A stretch of DNA of 64,000 nt from Pseudoflavonifractor phocaeensis (GTDB taxonomy: Bacteria > Bacillota > Clostridia > Oscillospirales > Oscillospiraceae), in assembly GCF_021531375.1 (NCBI RefSeq), contig NZ_JADYTU010000001.1, positions 1-64,000 of the forward strand, written 5' to 3'. Below, in pieces: positions 15,663-27,185 of this stretch. Every line of letters starts with the position of its first letter. The stretch's first letter is position 1. Made by a program: the position numbers and the translations under genes. The notes beneath the pieces were generated by a model. The model did not search any database and had not been told where the DNA came from. It saw only the letters and a list, made by a program, of their open reading frames with translations.

Positions 15663-16766
15663 ATGCGTCGCTCCCAAAACAGGTACAGCGGCTATCGGGG
15701 CCGCAGGACGGCAAATGACCTGCTGAAGCGGATCGCCCTGGTGCTGGCTGTGCTGGTGGCTCTGGTCCTGGGCGGACTGTTTTTGGGTCAGGATTATATT
15801 GTATTCACAGACAACGGTCTGCGGCTGGACCTGCCCTTCTTCCGCCGGGAGACGCAGGAGCCTCTGGACCCGGGCAGCGTCAGCGTGGTGGTCCGGCCCA
15901 AGGAACCGGAGGACAACGAGCCGGAGGACCAGCAGCCAGAGGAGCAACAGCCGGTCCCCGAAGAGGCTATGGCGGCGGTGGAGCTGCCGGTGTCCGCCCT
16001 TCTGGACGGCACGGCGGCCCAGCGGCTGGAGGAGGCGGGGGCCAACAGCCTGATCCTGGAGATGAAGGACCGGGAGGGCCGTCTGGCCTGGCGTTTCCGG
16101 CAGGAGCTGGCGGTCCAGTCGGGCGTCCCAATGGGGACCGAAGAGATGAACGAGGCCCTTCAGCTGTGGAATGAAGGAGGGGTCTATACCGTGGCCCGGG
16201 TGTGCTGCTTCCGGGACAACACCCTCCCGTACCAGCGCAACGAGGTGGCGCTGCGGGCCGGCTATGGGAACTGGCGGGACGAACTGGGCCTGCGCTGGCT
16301 CAATCCGGACAGTCAGGCCGCCCGGACGTATCTGGCGGACTTGTGCGAAGAGCTGGCCCAGCTGGGCTTTGACGAGATCCTATTGGAGTGCTGCCAATTT
16401 CCCTGCCGGGGGAATCTGGAGGCCGTCGTCCCCAACGGCTCCTTCGCGGACGGAGGGTTCGAGACGGTGATGGCCGGCTTCCTGAGCCAGCTGGGCGAGA
16501 GGCTGGAGCCCTATGGCACGGTCCTGTCCCTGCGGGCGGACCGGGATGCTCTGGCGGACGGGGCGGCCGGAAGCGGCCTGACGGCCGCAGCGCTGGAGTC
16601 CGGCGTGGACCGGATTTGGATGGAGGAGGACGGCCAGGAGCCCGCCACTGTGGAACTGCTCTCCCAAGCTGGCCTCTCGGAGCCGGAGCAGCGGCTGGTG
16701 GTCCTGGCCCCCGCACTGGACGGGGAGAGCGCTGCCCCCCAGGCGGTCCTGGAGGAAATGACATAG
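15663..16766 (+). CDS. DUF4015 family putative glycoside hydrolase, membrane-anchored
   Basis: This 367-residue exported protein has a basic N-terminus, one membrane helix (about 23-43), an acidic Glu/Pro/Gln-rich linker (about 75-105) and a TIM-barrel-like domain. The segments GGVYTVARVCCFRDNTLP, LRWLNPDS and YLADLCEELAQLGFDEILLE match the pattern of DUF4015 (putative polysaccharide-degrading enzymes related to alpha-amylase-type barrels). ATG 15663 follows GGAAAGGAG. It is probably surface-anchored and acts on cell-wall or dietary glycans; the substrate is unknown. A terminator follows immediately. Confidence 0.75.
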   Translation: MRRSQNRYSGYRGRRTANDLLKRIALVLAVLVALVLGGLFLGQDYIVFTDNGLRLDLPFFRRETQEPLDPGSVSVVVRPKEPEDNEPEDQQPEEQQPVPEEAMAAVELPVSALLDGTAAQRLEEAGANSLILEMKDREGRLAWRFRQELAVQSGVPMGTEEMNEALQLWNEGGVYTVARVCCFRDNTLPYQRNEVALRAGYGNWRDELGLRWLNPDSQAARTYLADLCEELAQLGFDEILLECCQFPCRGNLEAVVPNGSFADGGFETVMAGFLSQLGERLEPYGTVLSLRADRDALADGAAGSGLTAAALESGVDRIWMEEDGQEPATVELLSQAGLSEPEQRLVVLAPALDGESAAPQAVLEEMT

Positions 16767-16771
16767 AGCTG

Positions 16772-16819
16772 AAACAAGTTCTCAGGTGCTTTTTGCAACT
16801 GAGAACTTGTTTTCTTTCG
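16772..16819 (+). terminator. Intrinsic terminator after the DUF4015 gene
   Basis: A 14-bp perfect stem, AAACAAGTTCTCAG (16772-16785) with its complement (16799-16812), has a 13-base loop and a TTTTCTTT tail. Confidence 0.85.
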
Positions 16820-16974
16820 TGGACATGAGAGGGATGAAAAAGAAAAAGCAGGAAAATTCATTAAAAGAAGCGAAAATGGGAATGAAAATTGGCCGTCTCA
16901 GGAAAAAATAAATAATTAAAATGAAAGTAAAAAAAGAGAAGCGTCAACGGTAAGAAAGTTTAATAAAATAAAGC

Positions 16975-17003
16975 TTGCATTTTTCGAATATATCACATAA
17001 AAT
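16975..17003 (+). promoter_or_regulatory. Promoter of the V-type ATPase operon
   Basis: TTGCAT (16975-16980) and TAAAAT (16998-17003) are 17 bases apart, 55 bases before the first ATPase gene. The 150 bases upstream are strikingly A-rich (runs of A at about 16836, 16905 and 16930) and may act as an UP element. Nothing else is seen in the 16820-17058 gap. Confidence 0.7.
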
Positions 17004-17058
17004 AAAACCTAGAGATTTTTCCTATGCAATGCGCTAAGACAAAAAAGGTGGTGGAATC

Positions 17059-17372
17059 ATGGCAGTAGAAGCCATTCAGAAAGTGACCCAGGCGGAAGCG
17101 GAATCCAAGCAGCGCAGAGACGCGGCGGCGGCGGAGAGCAAGCAGAAAGTTCTGGTAGCCCAGCGCGCGGCGCAGCGTCTGTTGGAGGAAGCCCGGGGTC
17201 AGGCTGAGGCCGAGGTTCGTCAGATGCTGGGGGACGCGGAGGCTGAGGCCGCCCGCTTGGCGGAGCAGGTCATGGACCAGGCCCGGCAGGAGTGCGAGAC
17301 CATGAAGCAAGATGCACGCCAGCGTCTGGACCAGGCCGCCCAGTTGATTGTAGAAAGGGTTGTGAATCGCTG

Positions 17373-17373
<1 letters not shown>
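17059..17373 (+). CDS. ntpF: V-type ATPase subunit G/H-like peripheral stalk protein
   Basis: This 104-residue, almost wholly helical protein (coiled coil about 8-95, rich in Ala, Glu, Gln and Arg) fits the peripheral-stalk subunit that pairs with subunit E. It is the first gene of the operon, as ntpF is in the Enterococcus Na+-ATPase operon. AAAGGTGGTGG precedes the ATG. Its stop overlaps the start of the subunit I gene by one base (TGATG). The subunit name rests on position, size and coiled-coil character. Confidence 0.85.
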
Positions 17374-19848
<2,475 letters not shown>

Positions 19849-19870
19849 CGCTGGGAAAGGAACCGGCTTT

Positions 19871-20557
19871 ATGGAAGGAATCGAAAAAATCACAGCCAAG
19901 ATCATTCAGGACTCTGAGGCGGAGATCACCCAGCTGATGGCCCAGACCGACGCCAAGGTCCAGTCCATTGGCGAGGCGGCCAAGGCCCAGGCGGACAAAG
20001 AGACCGCCGATACCCTGGCTAAGGGCCGCCGGGCCGCCGGCGAACGTCTGGAGCGGCTGAAGTCCGCGGCCCAGATGGAGACCAGAAAGCTGGCCCTGGG
20101 GGCTAAGCAGGAGGTGCTGGCCGAGGCCTTTGATCTGGCGCTGGAGAAGCTGTGCACCCTGCCCGACCAGGAATACATTGACCTGCTGACCCGTCTGGCG
20201 CTGGAGGCCTCCTCCACCGGCCGGGAGCAGCTGGTCTTTTCCCCCAAGGACCGGGCGCGGATCGGCAAGCAGGTGGTGGTAGCCGCCAATGACGCCCTGG
20301 TCAAGGGCGTGGCCCCCGAGCTGCCCAACTCCATCACCGACACCAAGGTGGGGGCCTTCCTGGGCAAGGTGGTCAACTCCACCGCCGCCATCGTGTCCGG
20401 CACCGGGATGCTGACCCTCAGCGAGGAGACCCGTCCCATCAAGGGCGGCTTCATCATGGTGGACGGCGACGTGGAGATCAACTGCGCCTTTGAGACCTTG
20501 GTCCGCCTCCAGCGGGAAAAGCTGGAGAAGGAAGTGGCAAACCTGCTGTTTGATTAA
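19871..20557 (+). CDS. ntpE: V-type ATPase subunit E (peripheral stalk)
   Basis: This 228-residue protein has a long N-terminal coiled coil (about 1-90) and a globular C-terminal domain typical of subunit E, which with the G/H-like subunit forms the peripheral stalk tying V1 to subunit I. The ending GGFIMVDGDVEINCAFETLVRLQREKLEKEVANLLF is characteristic. GGGAAAGGA precedes the ATG. The stop codon runs directly into an AATTTAGG stretch and a structured spacer before ntpC. Confidence 0.94.
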   Translation: MEGIEKITAKIIQDSEAEITQLMAQTDAKVQSIGEAAKAQADKETADTLAKGRRAAGERLERLKSAAQMETRKLALGAKQEVLAEAFDLALEKLCTLPDQEYIDLLTRLALEASSTGREQLVFSPKDRARIGKQVVVAANDALVKGVAPELPNSITDTKVGAFLGKVVNSTAAIVSGTGMLTLSEETRPIKGGFIMVDGDVEINCAFETLVRLQREKLEKEVANLLFD

Positions 20558-20570
20558 AATTTAGGAGTTC

Positions 20571-20676
20571 GGAATCAGAAGCTTTGGCGTCCGGCTTTCC
20601 CGGAGAGGCCTGGAAGATCCCGCCGCCGGCGGAGCCATGGCCGCTTGCTTCTCATTCCTTGCTCCGCCCTGATTCC
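20571..20676 (+). other. Structured spacer between ntpE and ntpC
   Basis: The 138-base gap is the longest but one inside the operon. GGAATCAGAAGC (20571-20582) can pair with GCTTCTCATTCC (20647-20658, 11 of 12) or, at its first 8 bases, with CTGATTCC (20669-20676). GC-rich inner palindromes (CGCCGCCGGCGG at about 20621) add further structure. There is no open frame and no T tract. It may be a processing or stability element. Confidence 0.4.
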
Positions 20677-20695
20677 AAAAGTGAGGAGGGATACC

Positions 20696-21679
20696 TTGTC
20701 CCACCGAAAAGATACGGATTATCTCTCCATCTCCGCCCGCATCCGGGCCATGGAAAACCGTCTGCTGACCCGGGAACGCATGGACCGCATGATCGACGCA
20801 CGGGACACCTCCGAGGCCATGAAGGTGCTCGGCGAGTGCGGCTACGGAGAAGGAGCTTCGCTGGACGCCGTCCTGGCCCAGGCCCGGGCGGACACCTTCC
20901 GGGATATGGAGGCGGCTGCCCCCGATCACCGGCTGGTGGAGATCTTCCAGCTGAAATATGACTATCACAACGCCAAGGCCATCCTGAAGGCCCAAGCCAT
21001 GGGCGTGCCGGCGGAGCGGCTGCTCCTGCCCGGCGGGCGCTATGACGGCAAGGAGCTGTTAGAGGGCTGGCAGCGGGAGGACCTGCGCGGCTGCTCCGAG
21101 ACCTTCCGGAAGGCCATGGACCGGGCCAAGGCCGCCCTGGCCGAGAGCCGCGATCCCCAGCAGGCCGACGTGATCCTGGACCGGGCCTGCTATGAGGAGA
21201 TGGCCCGGCTGGCCCGGGAGCTGGAGAGCGACTTTCTCATGGGCTATGTCCGCCTGTCGGTGGATGTGGCCAACCTCCGAACCGCCATCCGGGTACACCG
21301 GATGGGGAAGGAGGGAGACTTCCTGCGCCAGGTGCTGCTGCCCGGCGGCAGCGTGTCCGAGCAGACGGTGGCCGCCGCCCGGGGCGAGGCGCTGGGCGAG
21401 GTGTTCCGTTCCGGTCCCCTGGCCCAGGCGGCGGAGCTGGGCGCCAAGCTGACCCAGCCGGGCAGCGGAGCGCTGACGGCCTTTGAAAAGGCCTGTGACG
21501 ACGCTGTGACCGCCTATCTGTCCGCCGCCCGCCGCGTCCCCTTCGGGGAACAGACGGTGGTGGGCTACCTGTATGCCCGTGAACTGGAGCTGACCGCCAT
21601 CCGGACCATCTTCGCGGGCCGGGCGGCGGGGCTGGATGGAGATACCATCCGGTCCCGGCTCCGTGGGACCTATGTGTAA
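20696..21679 (+). CDS. ntpC: V-type ATPase subunit C (d-type rotor socket)
   Basis: Subunit C couples the central stalk to the proteolipid ring. It is 327 residues, nearly all helical, with YLSISARIRAMENRLLT at the start, LKYDYHNAKAILKAQ (about 88) and the C-terminal GYLYARELELTAIRTIFAGR block. TTG 20696 is preferred because GAGGAGGG is 6 bases upstream; an ATG 51 bases earlier lies in the structured spacer. Confidence 0.94.
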   Translation: MSHRKDTDYLSISARIRAMENRLLTRERMDRMIDARDTSEAMKVLGECGYGEGASLDAVLAQARADTFRDMEAAAPDHRLVEIFQLKYDYHNAKAILKAQAMGVPAERLLLPGGRYDGKELLEGWQREDLRGCSETFRKAMDRAKAALAESRDPQQADVILDRACYEEMARLARELESDFLMGYVRLSVDVANLRTAIRVHRMGKEGDFLRQVLLPGGSVSEQTVAAARGEALGEVFRSGPLAQAAELGAKLTQPGSGALTAFEKACDDAVTAYLSAARRVPFGEQTVVGYLYARELELTAIRTIFAGRAAGLDGDTIRSRLRGTYV

Positions 21680-21693
21680 GGGGGTGGGGGAAC

Positions 21694-22002
21694 ATGTATA
21701 AGATCGCTGTGATGGGCGACATGGACAGCGTCCTGGGCTTCAAGGCCCTGGGGCTGGAGGTCTGCCCCGTGACCAACCCCGAGGAGGGCCGGGAGGCGCT
21801 CCACCGCATGGCCAAGGAGAATTATGCCATCATCTATATGACCGAGCAGCTGGCCGCGCAGCTCCCCGCGGAGATCGCGCGGTACAAGGACGCCCTGACC
21901 CCCGCCATCATTCTGATCCCCGGCAAGGAGGGATCCCTGGGCATCGGCATGGACAACGTGAAGACCGCCGTGGAACGGGCGGTCGGAGCGGATATTTTAT
22001 AA
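21694..22002 (+). CDS. ntpG: V-type ATPase subunit F (central stalk)
   Basis: This 102-residue Rossmann-like protein is the small central-stalk subunit that works with subunit D (named NtpG in Enterococcus). It carries the typical start YKIAVMGDMDSVLGFKALG and the AIILIPGKEGSLGIGMD segment. AAGGGGGTGGGG precedes the ATG, 14 bases after ntpC. The usual gene order C-F-A-B-D is kept. Confidence 0.94.
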   Translation: MYKIAVMGDMDSVLGFKALGLEVCPVTNPEEGREALHRMAKENYAIIYMTEQLAAQLPAEIARYKDALTPAIILIPGKEGSLGIGMDNVKTAVERAVGADIL

Positions 22003-22013
22003 TTTTAAGATTC

Positions 22014-22092
22014 CCAAATCGAAGCCCAACAGAGTGGGTTCGATTTGGAGAGGAGGCGCAACGCAGCAAAGCGGATATCCGGCTTTAGCCGG
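22014..22092 (+). other. Hairpin-rich spacer before ntpA
   Basis: CCAAATCGAA-g-CCCA (22014-22028) pairs with TGGGTTCGATTTGG (22035-22048) apart from one bulged G, and CCGGC/GCCGG (22079-22092) forms a second hairpin. Neither has a T tract. An AGGAGG at about 22051 is too far from the ntpA ATG (22139) to serve it. The 136-base gap has no gene. Confidence 0.45.
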
Positions 22093-22138
22093 GTGGAGCG
22101 GAGCGGAGTTTGTGCCGACGAGAAAGAAGGTTTAGCCT

Positions 22139-23914
22139 ATGGGTAAAATCGTCAAGGTCTCCGGCCCCCTGGTGGTAGCCACCGGCATGGAGGAGGCCAA
22201 CATGGCGGACGTGGTCCGCGTGGGTGAGCAGCGCCTCATCGGCGAGATCCTCACCATGACCGGCGGCTCCGCCTCCATCCAGGTCTATGAGGAGACCTCC
22301 GGCCTGGGTCCCGGCGCCGAGGTGGTCACCACCGGCTCCCCCCTGTCGGTGGAGCTGGGTCCCGGTCTGGTGGAAAATATTTATGACGGCATCCAGCGTC
22401 CCCTGGAGGAGATCATGAAGAAGGTCCAGGGCAACAATCTGCCCCGCGGCGTGGAGGTGCCCGCTCTGGACCGGGAGAAGAAGTGGGAGTTCAACGCCAC
22501 GGTGGAGCCCGGCGCCCAGGTGGTGGGCGGCGACATCATCGGTACCGTCCAGGAGACCCCCTCCATCCTCCACAAGATCATGATCCCCCCCAAGATGAAG
22601 GGAAAAATCGTATCCATCCAGTCCGGCTCCTTCACCGTCACCGAGACGGTGGCCGTGCTGGAGCAGGAGGACGGCTCCCGGGTGGAGCTGCCCATGATGC
22701 AGAAGTGGCCCGTCCGTGTGGGCCGCCCCTATAAGCACAAGTATCCCCCGGTCATCCCCCTGCAGTCCGGCCAGCGGATCGTGGATACCTTCTTCCCCGT
22801 GGCCAAGGGCGGCACCGCCGCCATCCCCGGCCCCTTCGGCTCGGGCAAGACGGTGATGCAGCACGCTCTGGCCAAGTGGTCCGACGTGGATCTGGTGGTC
22901 TACATCGGCTGCGGCGAGCGCGGCAACGAGATGACCGACGTTCTGCGGGAGTTCCCCGAACTGGTGGACCCCCGGACCGGCGAGTCCCTGATGAAGCGGA
23001 CCGTCCTCATCGCCAATACCTCCGATATGCCCGTGGCCGCCCGTGAGGCCTCTATCTATACCGGCATTACCATCGCCGAGTACTTCCGTGACATGGGCTA
23101 CGCCGTGGCCGTCATCGCCGACTCCACCTCCCGCTGGGCCGAGGCCCTGCGTGAGATGTCCGGACGTCTGGAGGAGATGCCCGGCGAGGAGGGCTACCCC
23201 GCCTACCTGTCCTCCCGTCTGGCCCAGTTCTACGAGCGGGCCGGCTCCGTGTCCTGCCTGGGGTCCGACGAGGACCGCCGGGGCTCCCTGACAGCCGTGG
23301 GCGCCGTGTCCCCTCCCGGCGGCGACCTGTCCGAGCCCGTGTCCCAGGCCACCATGCGTATCGTCAAGGTGTTCTGGGCCCTGGACGCCTCCCTGGCCTA
23401 CCGCCGCCACTTCCCCGCCATCAACTGGCTGAACTCCTACTCCCTGTATCTGGATTCCCTGAAGCCCTGGTATGACGAGCATCTGGGCAAGGACTTCCTG
23501 GCCAACCGGGAGTGGGCCATGTCCACCCTCCAGGAGGAGGCCAGCCTGAACGAGATCGTCCAGCTGGTGGGCAAGGACTCCCTGTCCGCCAAGGACCAGA
23601 TCACCCTGGAAGTGGCCAAGATGATCCGGGAGGACTTCCTCCAGCAGAACTCCTTCGTGGACATTGACTCCTACTCCGAGTATGACCGACAGGCCCGGAT
23701 GCTGGCCATGATCCGTCAGTATGAAAACGAGTGCCGCGGCGCAGCGGAGCGGGGCGGAGACCTGAATGCCCTGTTTACCGTCCCCGTGCGGGAGAAGATC
23801 GGCCGGGCCAAGTCCGTCCCCGCCGACCAGTATAAGGACGCCTACGCCAACATTCTGGTGGAGATGGAAGAAGAAATCAGCGCCATCGCGGAGAAGGGAG
23901 AGGATGACCTGTGA
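22139..23914 (+). CDS. ntpA: V-type ATPase catalytic subunit A
   Basis: This is the 591-residue nucleotide-hydrolysing subunit of V1. It has the N-terminal barrel, the extra non-homologous region typical of A subunits (about 115-185), Walker A GPFGSGKT (about 232-239), GCGERGNEM (about 260) and the [27 protein letters not shown] motif (about 338). GAGAAAGAAGG precedes the ATG. The stop overlaps the GTG start of ntpB (GTGA). Confidence 0.98.
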   Translation: MGKIVKVSGPLVVATGMEEANMADVVRVGEQRLIGEILTMTGGSASIQVYEETSGLGPGAEVVTTGSPLSVELGPGLVENIYDGIQRPLEEIMKKVQGNNLPRGVEVPALDREKKWEFNATVEPGAQVVGGDIIGTVQETPSILHKIMIPPKMKGKIVSIQSGSFTVTETVAVLEQEDGSRVELPMMQKWPVRVGRPYKHKYPPVIPLQSGQRIVDTFFPVAKGGTAAIPGPFGSGKTVMQHALAKWSDVDLVVYIGCGERGNEMTDVLREFPELVDPRTGESLMKRTVLIANTSDMPVAAREASIYTGITIAEYFRDMGYAVAVIADSTSRWAEALREMSGRLEEMPGEEGYPAYLSSRLAQFYERAGSVSCLGSDEDRRGSLTAVGAVSPPGGDLSEPVSQATMRIVKVFWALDASLAYRRHFPAINWLNSYSLYLDSLKPWYDEHLGKDFLANREWAMSTLQEEASLNEIVQLVGKDSLSAKDQITLEVAKMIREDFLQQNSFVDIDSYSEYDRQARMLAMIRQYENECRGAAERGGDLNALFTVPVREKIGRAKSVPADQYKDAYANILVEMEEEISAIAEKGEDDL

Positions 23915-25290
23915 TTCGGGAATATAAAACCATTCAGGAGATCTCCGGCCCTCTGATGGTGGTCAACAGGGTCCAGGGTGTCACCTATGATGAGCTGGCT
24001 GAGATCGAGCTGTCCGACGGCTCTGTCCGCCGCTGTAAGGTGCTGGAGGTCAACGGCGACTCCGCCGTGGTCCAGCTCTTTGAGGCCTCCGCCGGCATCA
24101 ATCTGAAGGACTCCAAGATCCGCTTTTTGGGCCACCCCCTCCAGCTGGCCGTCTCCGGCGACATGCTGGGCCGGGTGTTCAACGGTATGGGCCAGCCCAT
24201 TGACGGCGGCCCTGCCATCCTGGCTGACGAGTACCGGGATATCAACGGCCTGGCCATGAATCCCGCCGCCCGGAACTACCCCAACGAGTTTATCCAGACG
24301 GGCATCTCCACTATCGACGGACTGAATACCCTGGTCCGTGGCCAGAAGCTGCCCATCTTCTCCGGCTCCGGCCTGCCCCACAATGTGCTGGCCGCCCAGA
24401 TCGCCCGTCAGGCCAAGGTGCTGGGCGACGAGGCCGCCAACTTCGCCGTGGTCTTCGCCGCCATCGGCATCACCTTCGAGGAGTCCAACTTCTTCGTGGA
24501 GGAGTTCAAGCGCACCGGCGCCATCGACCGCACCGTGCTGTTCACCAACCTGGCCAACGACCCCGCCGTCGAGCGTATCGCCACCCCCCGTATGGCCCTG
24601 ACCGCCGCCGAGTATCTGGCCTTTGAGAAGGATATGCACGTGCTGGTCATCCTGACCGATATCACCAACTACGCCGAGGCCCTGCGTGAGGTCTCCGCCG
24701 CCAAGAAGGAGGTCCCCGGCCGCCGCGGCTACCCCGGCTACCTGTACACCGACCTGGCCACCATGTACGAGCGCGCCGGCCGGCAGATGGGCAAGAAGGG
24801 CTCCATCACCATGATCCCCATTCTGACCATGCCCGAGGACGACAAGACCCACCCCATCCCCGACCTGACCGGTTATATCACCGAGGGCCAGATCATCCTG
24901 TCCCGTGAGCTGTACCGCAAGGGCATCAATCCCCCTGTGGACGTGCTGCCCTCCCTGTCCCGTCTGAAGGACAAGGGCGTCGGTCCCGGCAAGACCCGTG
25001 AGGACCATGCCAACACCATGAACCAGCTCTTCGCCGCCTACTCCACCGGCAAGGAGAACAAGGAACTGATGTCCATCCTGGGCGAGGCCGCCCTGTCTCC
25101 CACCGACCTGCTGTACGCCAAGTTTGCTGACGAGTTTGAAAAGCGCTATGTGGCCCAGGGCACCGACGAGAACCGGTCCATTGAGGAGACCTTGGATCTG
25201 GGCTGGGAGCTGCTGAGCATCCTGCCCCGGAGCGAACTGAAGCGGATCAAGCCGGAGTATATCGACAAGTACCTGCCCAAAAAGGATTAA
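23911..25290 (+). CDS. ntpB: V-type ATPase non-catalytic subunit B
   Basis: The 459-residue B subunit alternates with A in the V1 head. It lacks a Walker A lysine, having [10 protein letters not shown] at that place (about 150), as expected. Other marks are [51 protein letters not shown] and [30 protein letters not shown]. The start is GTG overlapping the ntpA stop; an ATG downstream would remove the conserved N-terminal [14 protein letters not shown]. Confidence 0.98.
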   Translation: MIREYKTIQEISGPLMVVNRVQGVTYDELAEIELSDGSVRRCKVLEVNGDSAVVQLFEASAGINLKDSKIRFLGHPLQLAVSGDMLGRVFNGMGQPIDGGPAILADEYRDINGLAMNPAARNYPNEFIQTGISTIDGLNTLVRGQKLPIFSGSGLPHNVLAAQIARQAKVLGDEAANFAVVFAAIGITFEESNFFVEEFKRTGAIDRTVLFTNLANDPAVERIATPRMALTAAEYLAFEKDMHVLVILTDITNYAEALREVSAAKKEVPGRRGYPGYLYTDLATMYERAGRQMGKKGSITMIPILTMPEDDKTHPIPDLTGYITEGQIILSRELYRKGINPPVDVLPSLSRLKDKGVGPGKTREDHANTMNQLFAAYSTGKENKELMSILGEAALSPTDLLYAKFADEFEKRYVAQGTDENRSIEETLDLGWELLSILPRSELKRIKPEYIDKYLPKKD

Positions 25291-25302
25291 GGGGGGATCG
25301 AG

Positions 25303-26016
25303 ATGCCAAGCGCCACCATCAATCCCACCCGAATGGAGCTGACCAGGCTGAAAGGCCGGCTCAAGACCGCCCAGCGGGGCCATAAGCTGCTGAAGGATAA
25401 GAGGGACGAGCTGATGAAGCAGTTCATGGACGTGGTGCGGGAGAACCGGGCCCTCCGGAAACGGGTGGAGGAGGGGCTGATGCGGGCCCACGGTTCCTTT
25501 ACCGTGGCCGCCGCCCTCATGTCTCCCGAGATGCTGGAGCAGTCCCTGCTGTACCCCAAGCAGTCCGTGGAGCTGGATATGACCTTCCAGAATATCATGT
25601 CTGTGGATGTGCCCCAGTACCACTTCCGCACCAGCAGCCAGGACCCCGGCGAGGTCTACCCCTATGGCTTTGCCCAGACCAGCGGCGAGCTGGACGACGC
25701 CGTGGACGCCATGTCCCAGGTGTTCCAGGATATGCTGCGGCTGGCCGAGGTGGAAAAGACCTCCCAGCTGTTGGCGGAGGAGATCGAAAAGACCCGCCGC
25801 CGGGTCAACGCCCTGGAGTATGTGAAGATCCCTCAGATGCAGTCCAGCATCAAGTATATTACCATGAAGCTGGATGAGAACGAGCGGGCCAATACCATCC
25901 GCCTCATGAAGGTCAAGGACATGATCCTGAAGGAGGCCATCCAGGAGAAGCGGGACGAGGACGCCCGGGCCATCAGAACCTTTGGGTCTGAAGGCGAGGC
26001 TCCGCAGCAGGTTTAA
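25303..26016 (+). CDS. ntpD: V-type ATPase subunit D (central rotor shaft)
   Basis: The 237-residue D subunit is the antiparallel coiled-coil shaft inside the A3B3 head. It begins NPTRMELTRLKGRLKTAQRGHKLLKDKRDELM, the family signature, and ends in the paired coil EIEKTRRRVNALEYVKIPQMQSSIKYI. AAGGGGGG precedes the ATG, 12 bases after ntpB. It is the last gene of the operon, closed by the terminator at 26063. Confidence 0.97.
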   Translation: MPSATINPTRMELTRLKGRLKTAQRGHKLLKDKRDELMKQFMDVVRENRALRKRVEEGLMRAHGSFTVAAALMSPEMLEQSLLYPKQSVELDMTFQNIMSVDVPQYHFRTSSQDPGEVYPYGFAQTSGELDDAVDAMSQVFQDMLRLAEVEKTSQLLAEEIEKTRRRVNALEYVKIPQMQSSIKYITMKLDENERANTIRLMKVKDMILKEAIQEKRDEDARAIRTFGSEGEAPQQV

Positions 26017-26062
26017 CAGACGGCTGCTGTACCGCTCCCGCGATGTCAATAAAATAAATGAC

Positions 26063-26100
26063 ACAGGCACCGTTTGGGAAACCAAACGGTGCCTGTATTT
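26063..26100. terminator. Intrinsic terminator of the V-ATPase operon
   Basis: A 15-bp perfect stem, ACAGGCACCGTTTGG and complement, is closed by a GAAA tetraloop, with TATTTG after it and a T-rich tail on the − strand. It probably also ends the convergent LysR gene. Confidence 0.9.
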
Positions 26101-26140
26101 GTCGCTAAAACCTGCCGGCTCCGAGTACCATACCCTGCTG

Positions 26141-27082
26141 TTATCCAAACACCTGTTGGGCCGTTTGAATGAGCAGCTTACAGGGATTGGAGATATATTT
26201 CCCCTTTTTATGGACGACGCACAGCTTTCGGTAGGGCGCTCCGTCTATGGGGTAGAGGCAGATCTTTTTGCCGTGGTCCCCGTAGCGGAAGAGCGTATCG
26301 GTGACAAAGCTGCACCCCAGTGCGGATTCGGTGTATTGAAGGGATGTGATAAGCTGGTCCAACTGCAGCATGACCTTTGAGGTCGAGCCGTATTGGGCAA
26401 ATATTTTTTGTGCCCGCTGAAACATATCATTTTCCGGCTTTAGAAGAATAAAGGGTTTTTCCAGCATCCCCCGTATTTCCTCGGAGGGCAGGGACGCGGC
26501 GGGACGTCTATTCTGACGGATCATTTCCCGGGTGATTTGGAAGGGCTTGAGCCGCCCGTTTTCCGGTTCGCTGTCCGGGACGGCCAGTAAGATCTGCTCG
26601 TTGAGCAGGTGGTGGTATACCAGCGTGTCGTCCTCCATATCAAAACTGTCGATGACGAGATCCAATTCGCGGTCCTGAACCATGCGGCGCAGAGAAAAGG
26701 ATTTTTCCTCGATGAGGTCGATCTGAAGTTCCGGATAGCGGGGCATGAGCTGGCGCAGAATAAGCGGAACGATACTGGACAGGACATAATTAGAGCCGCC
26801 CAACCGGACCGTTCCTTTGACCAGGTTTTGAATGTCCCATAGCTTTTCGTTGAGGGTGTCCTCGCACTGGGCCACATTTTCGATGTACTCAATGAATGCT
26901 TGGCCGGCCTGTGTCAGCTCCAGCGGAGTCGCACCCCGGTCAAATATGGGGGCTCCAAACTCCCGCTCCGCCTTCTTTACCATGGCGCTGAGGGAAGGCT
27001 GGGAGATGTATAATTTTTCCGCCGCTCTGGTAAAGCTCCTCTCTTTGTATACCGTATAGATGTATTTCAGTTTGAGATCCAT
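26141..27082 (-). CDS. LysR family transcriptional regulator
   Basis: This 313-residue regulator has an N-terminal winged helix-turn-helix (YTVYKERSFTRAAEKLYISQPSLSAMVKKAEREFG, about 8-42) and a LysR substrate-binding domain with GGSNYVLSSIVPLILRQLMPRYP. ATG 27082 has GGAGG 9 bases upstream; the TTG two codons earlier is too close. It is divergent from glutamate racemase with 103 bases between, and an inverted repeat TTGAT-N5-ATCAA there overlaps the murI −35 box. Control of murI and of itself is the natural inference. The effector is unknown. Confidence 0.92.
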   Translation of the reverse strand: MDLKLKYIYTVYKERSFTRAAEKLYISQPSLSAMVKKAEREFGAPIFDRGATPLELTQAGQAFIEYIENVAQCEDTLNEKLWDIQNLVKGTVRLGGSNYVLSSIVPLILRQLMPRYPELQIDLIEEKSFSLRRMVQDRELDLVIDSFDMEDDTLVYHHLLNEQILLAVPDSEPENGRLKPFQITREMIRQNRRPAASLPSEEIRGMLEKPFILLKPENDMFQRAQKIFAQYGSTSKVMLQLDQLITSLQYTESALGCSFVTDTLFRYGDHGKKICLYPIDGAPYRKLCVVHKKGKYISNPCKLLIQTAQQVFG

Positions 27083-27135
27083 AGCCAAACGCCTCCATAG
27101 TTATATGACTATGAGTTTTATAGATTCATTTGTAT

Positions 27136-27150
27136 TTGATTATATATCAA
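27136..27150. promoter_or_regulatory. Candidate LysR operator
   Basis: TTGAT-TATAT-ATCAA is a perfect inverted repeat containing the LysR T-N11-A motif. It covers the −35 box of the murI promoter, so binding could repress murI or need effector-dependent repositioning to activate it. Confidence 0.55.
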
Positions 27151-27164
27151 GGGGCCATTATAAT
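27136..27164 (+). promoter_or_regulatory. Promoter of murI
   Basis: TTGATT (27136-27141) and a perfect TATAAT (27159-27164) are 17 bases apart. The murI ATG follows 21 bases later with GGAGGC before it, leaving a very short leader. Confidence 0.8.
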
Positions 27165-27185
27165 CAAGGCATAGGAGGCGATCTT

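Noticed and set aside
20645-20695. ATG start for ntpC at 20645
   Set aside because: It lies in the structured spacer, lacks a ribosome site, and would add residues not found in the family; TTG 20696 has GAGGAGGG.
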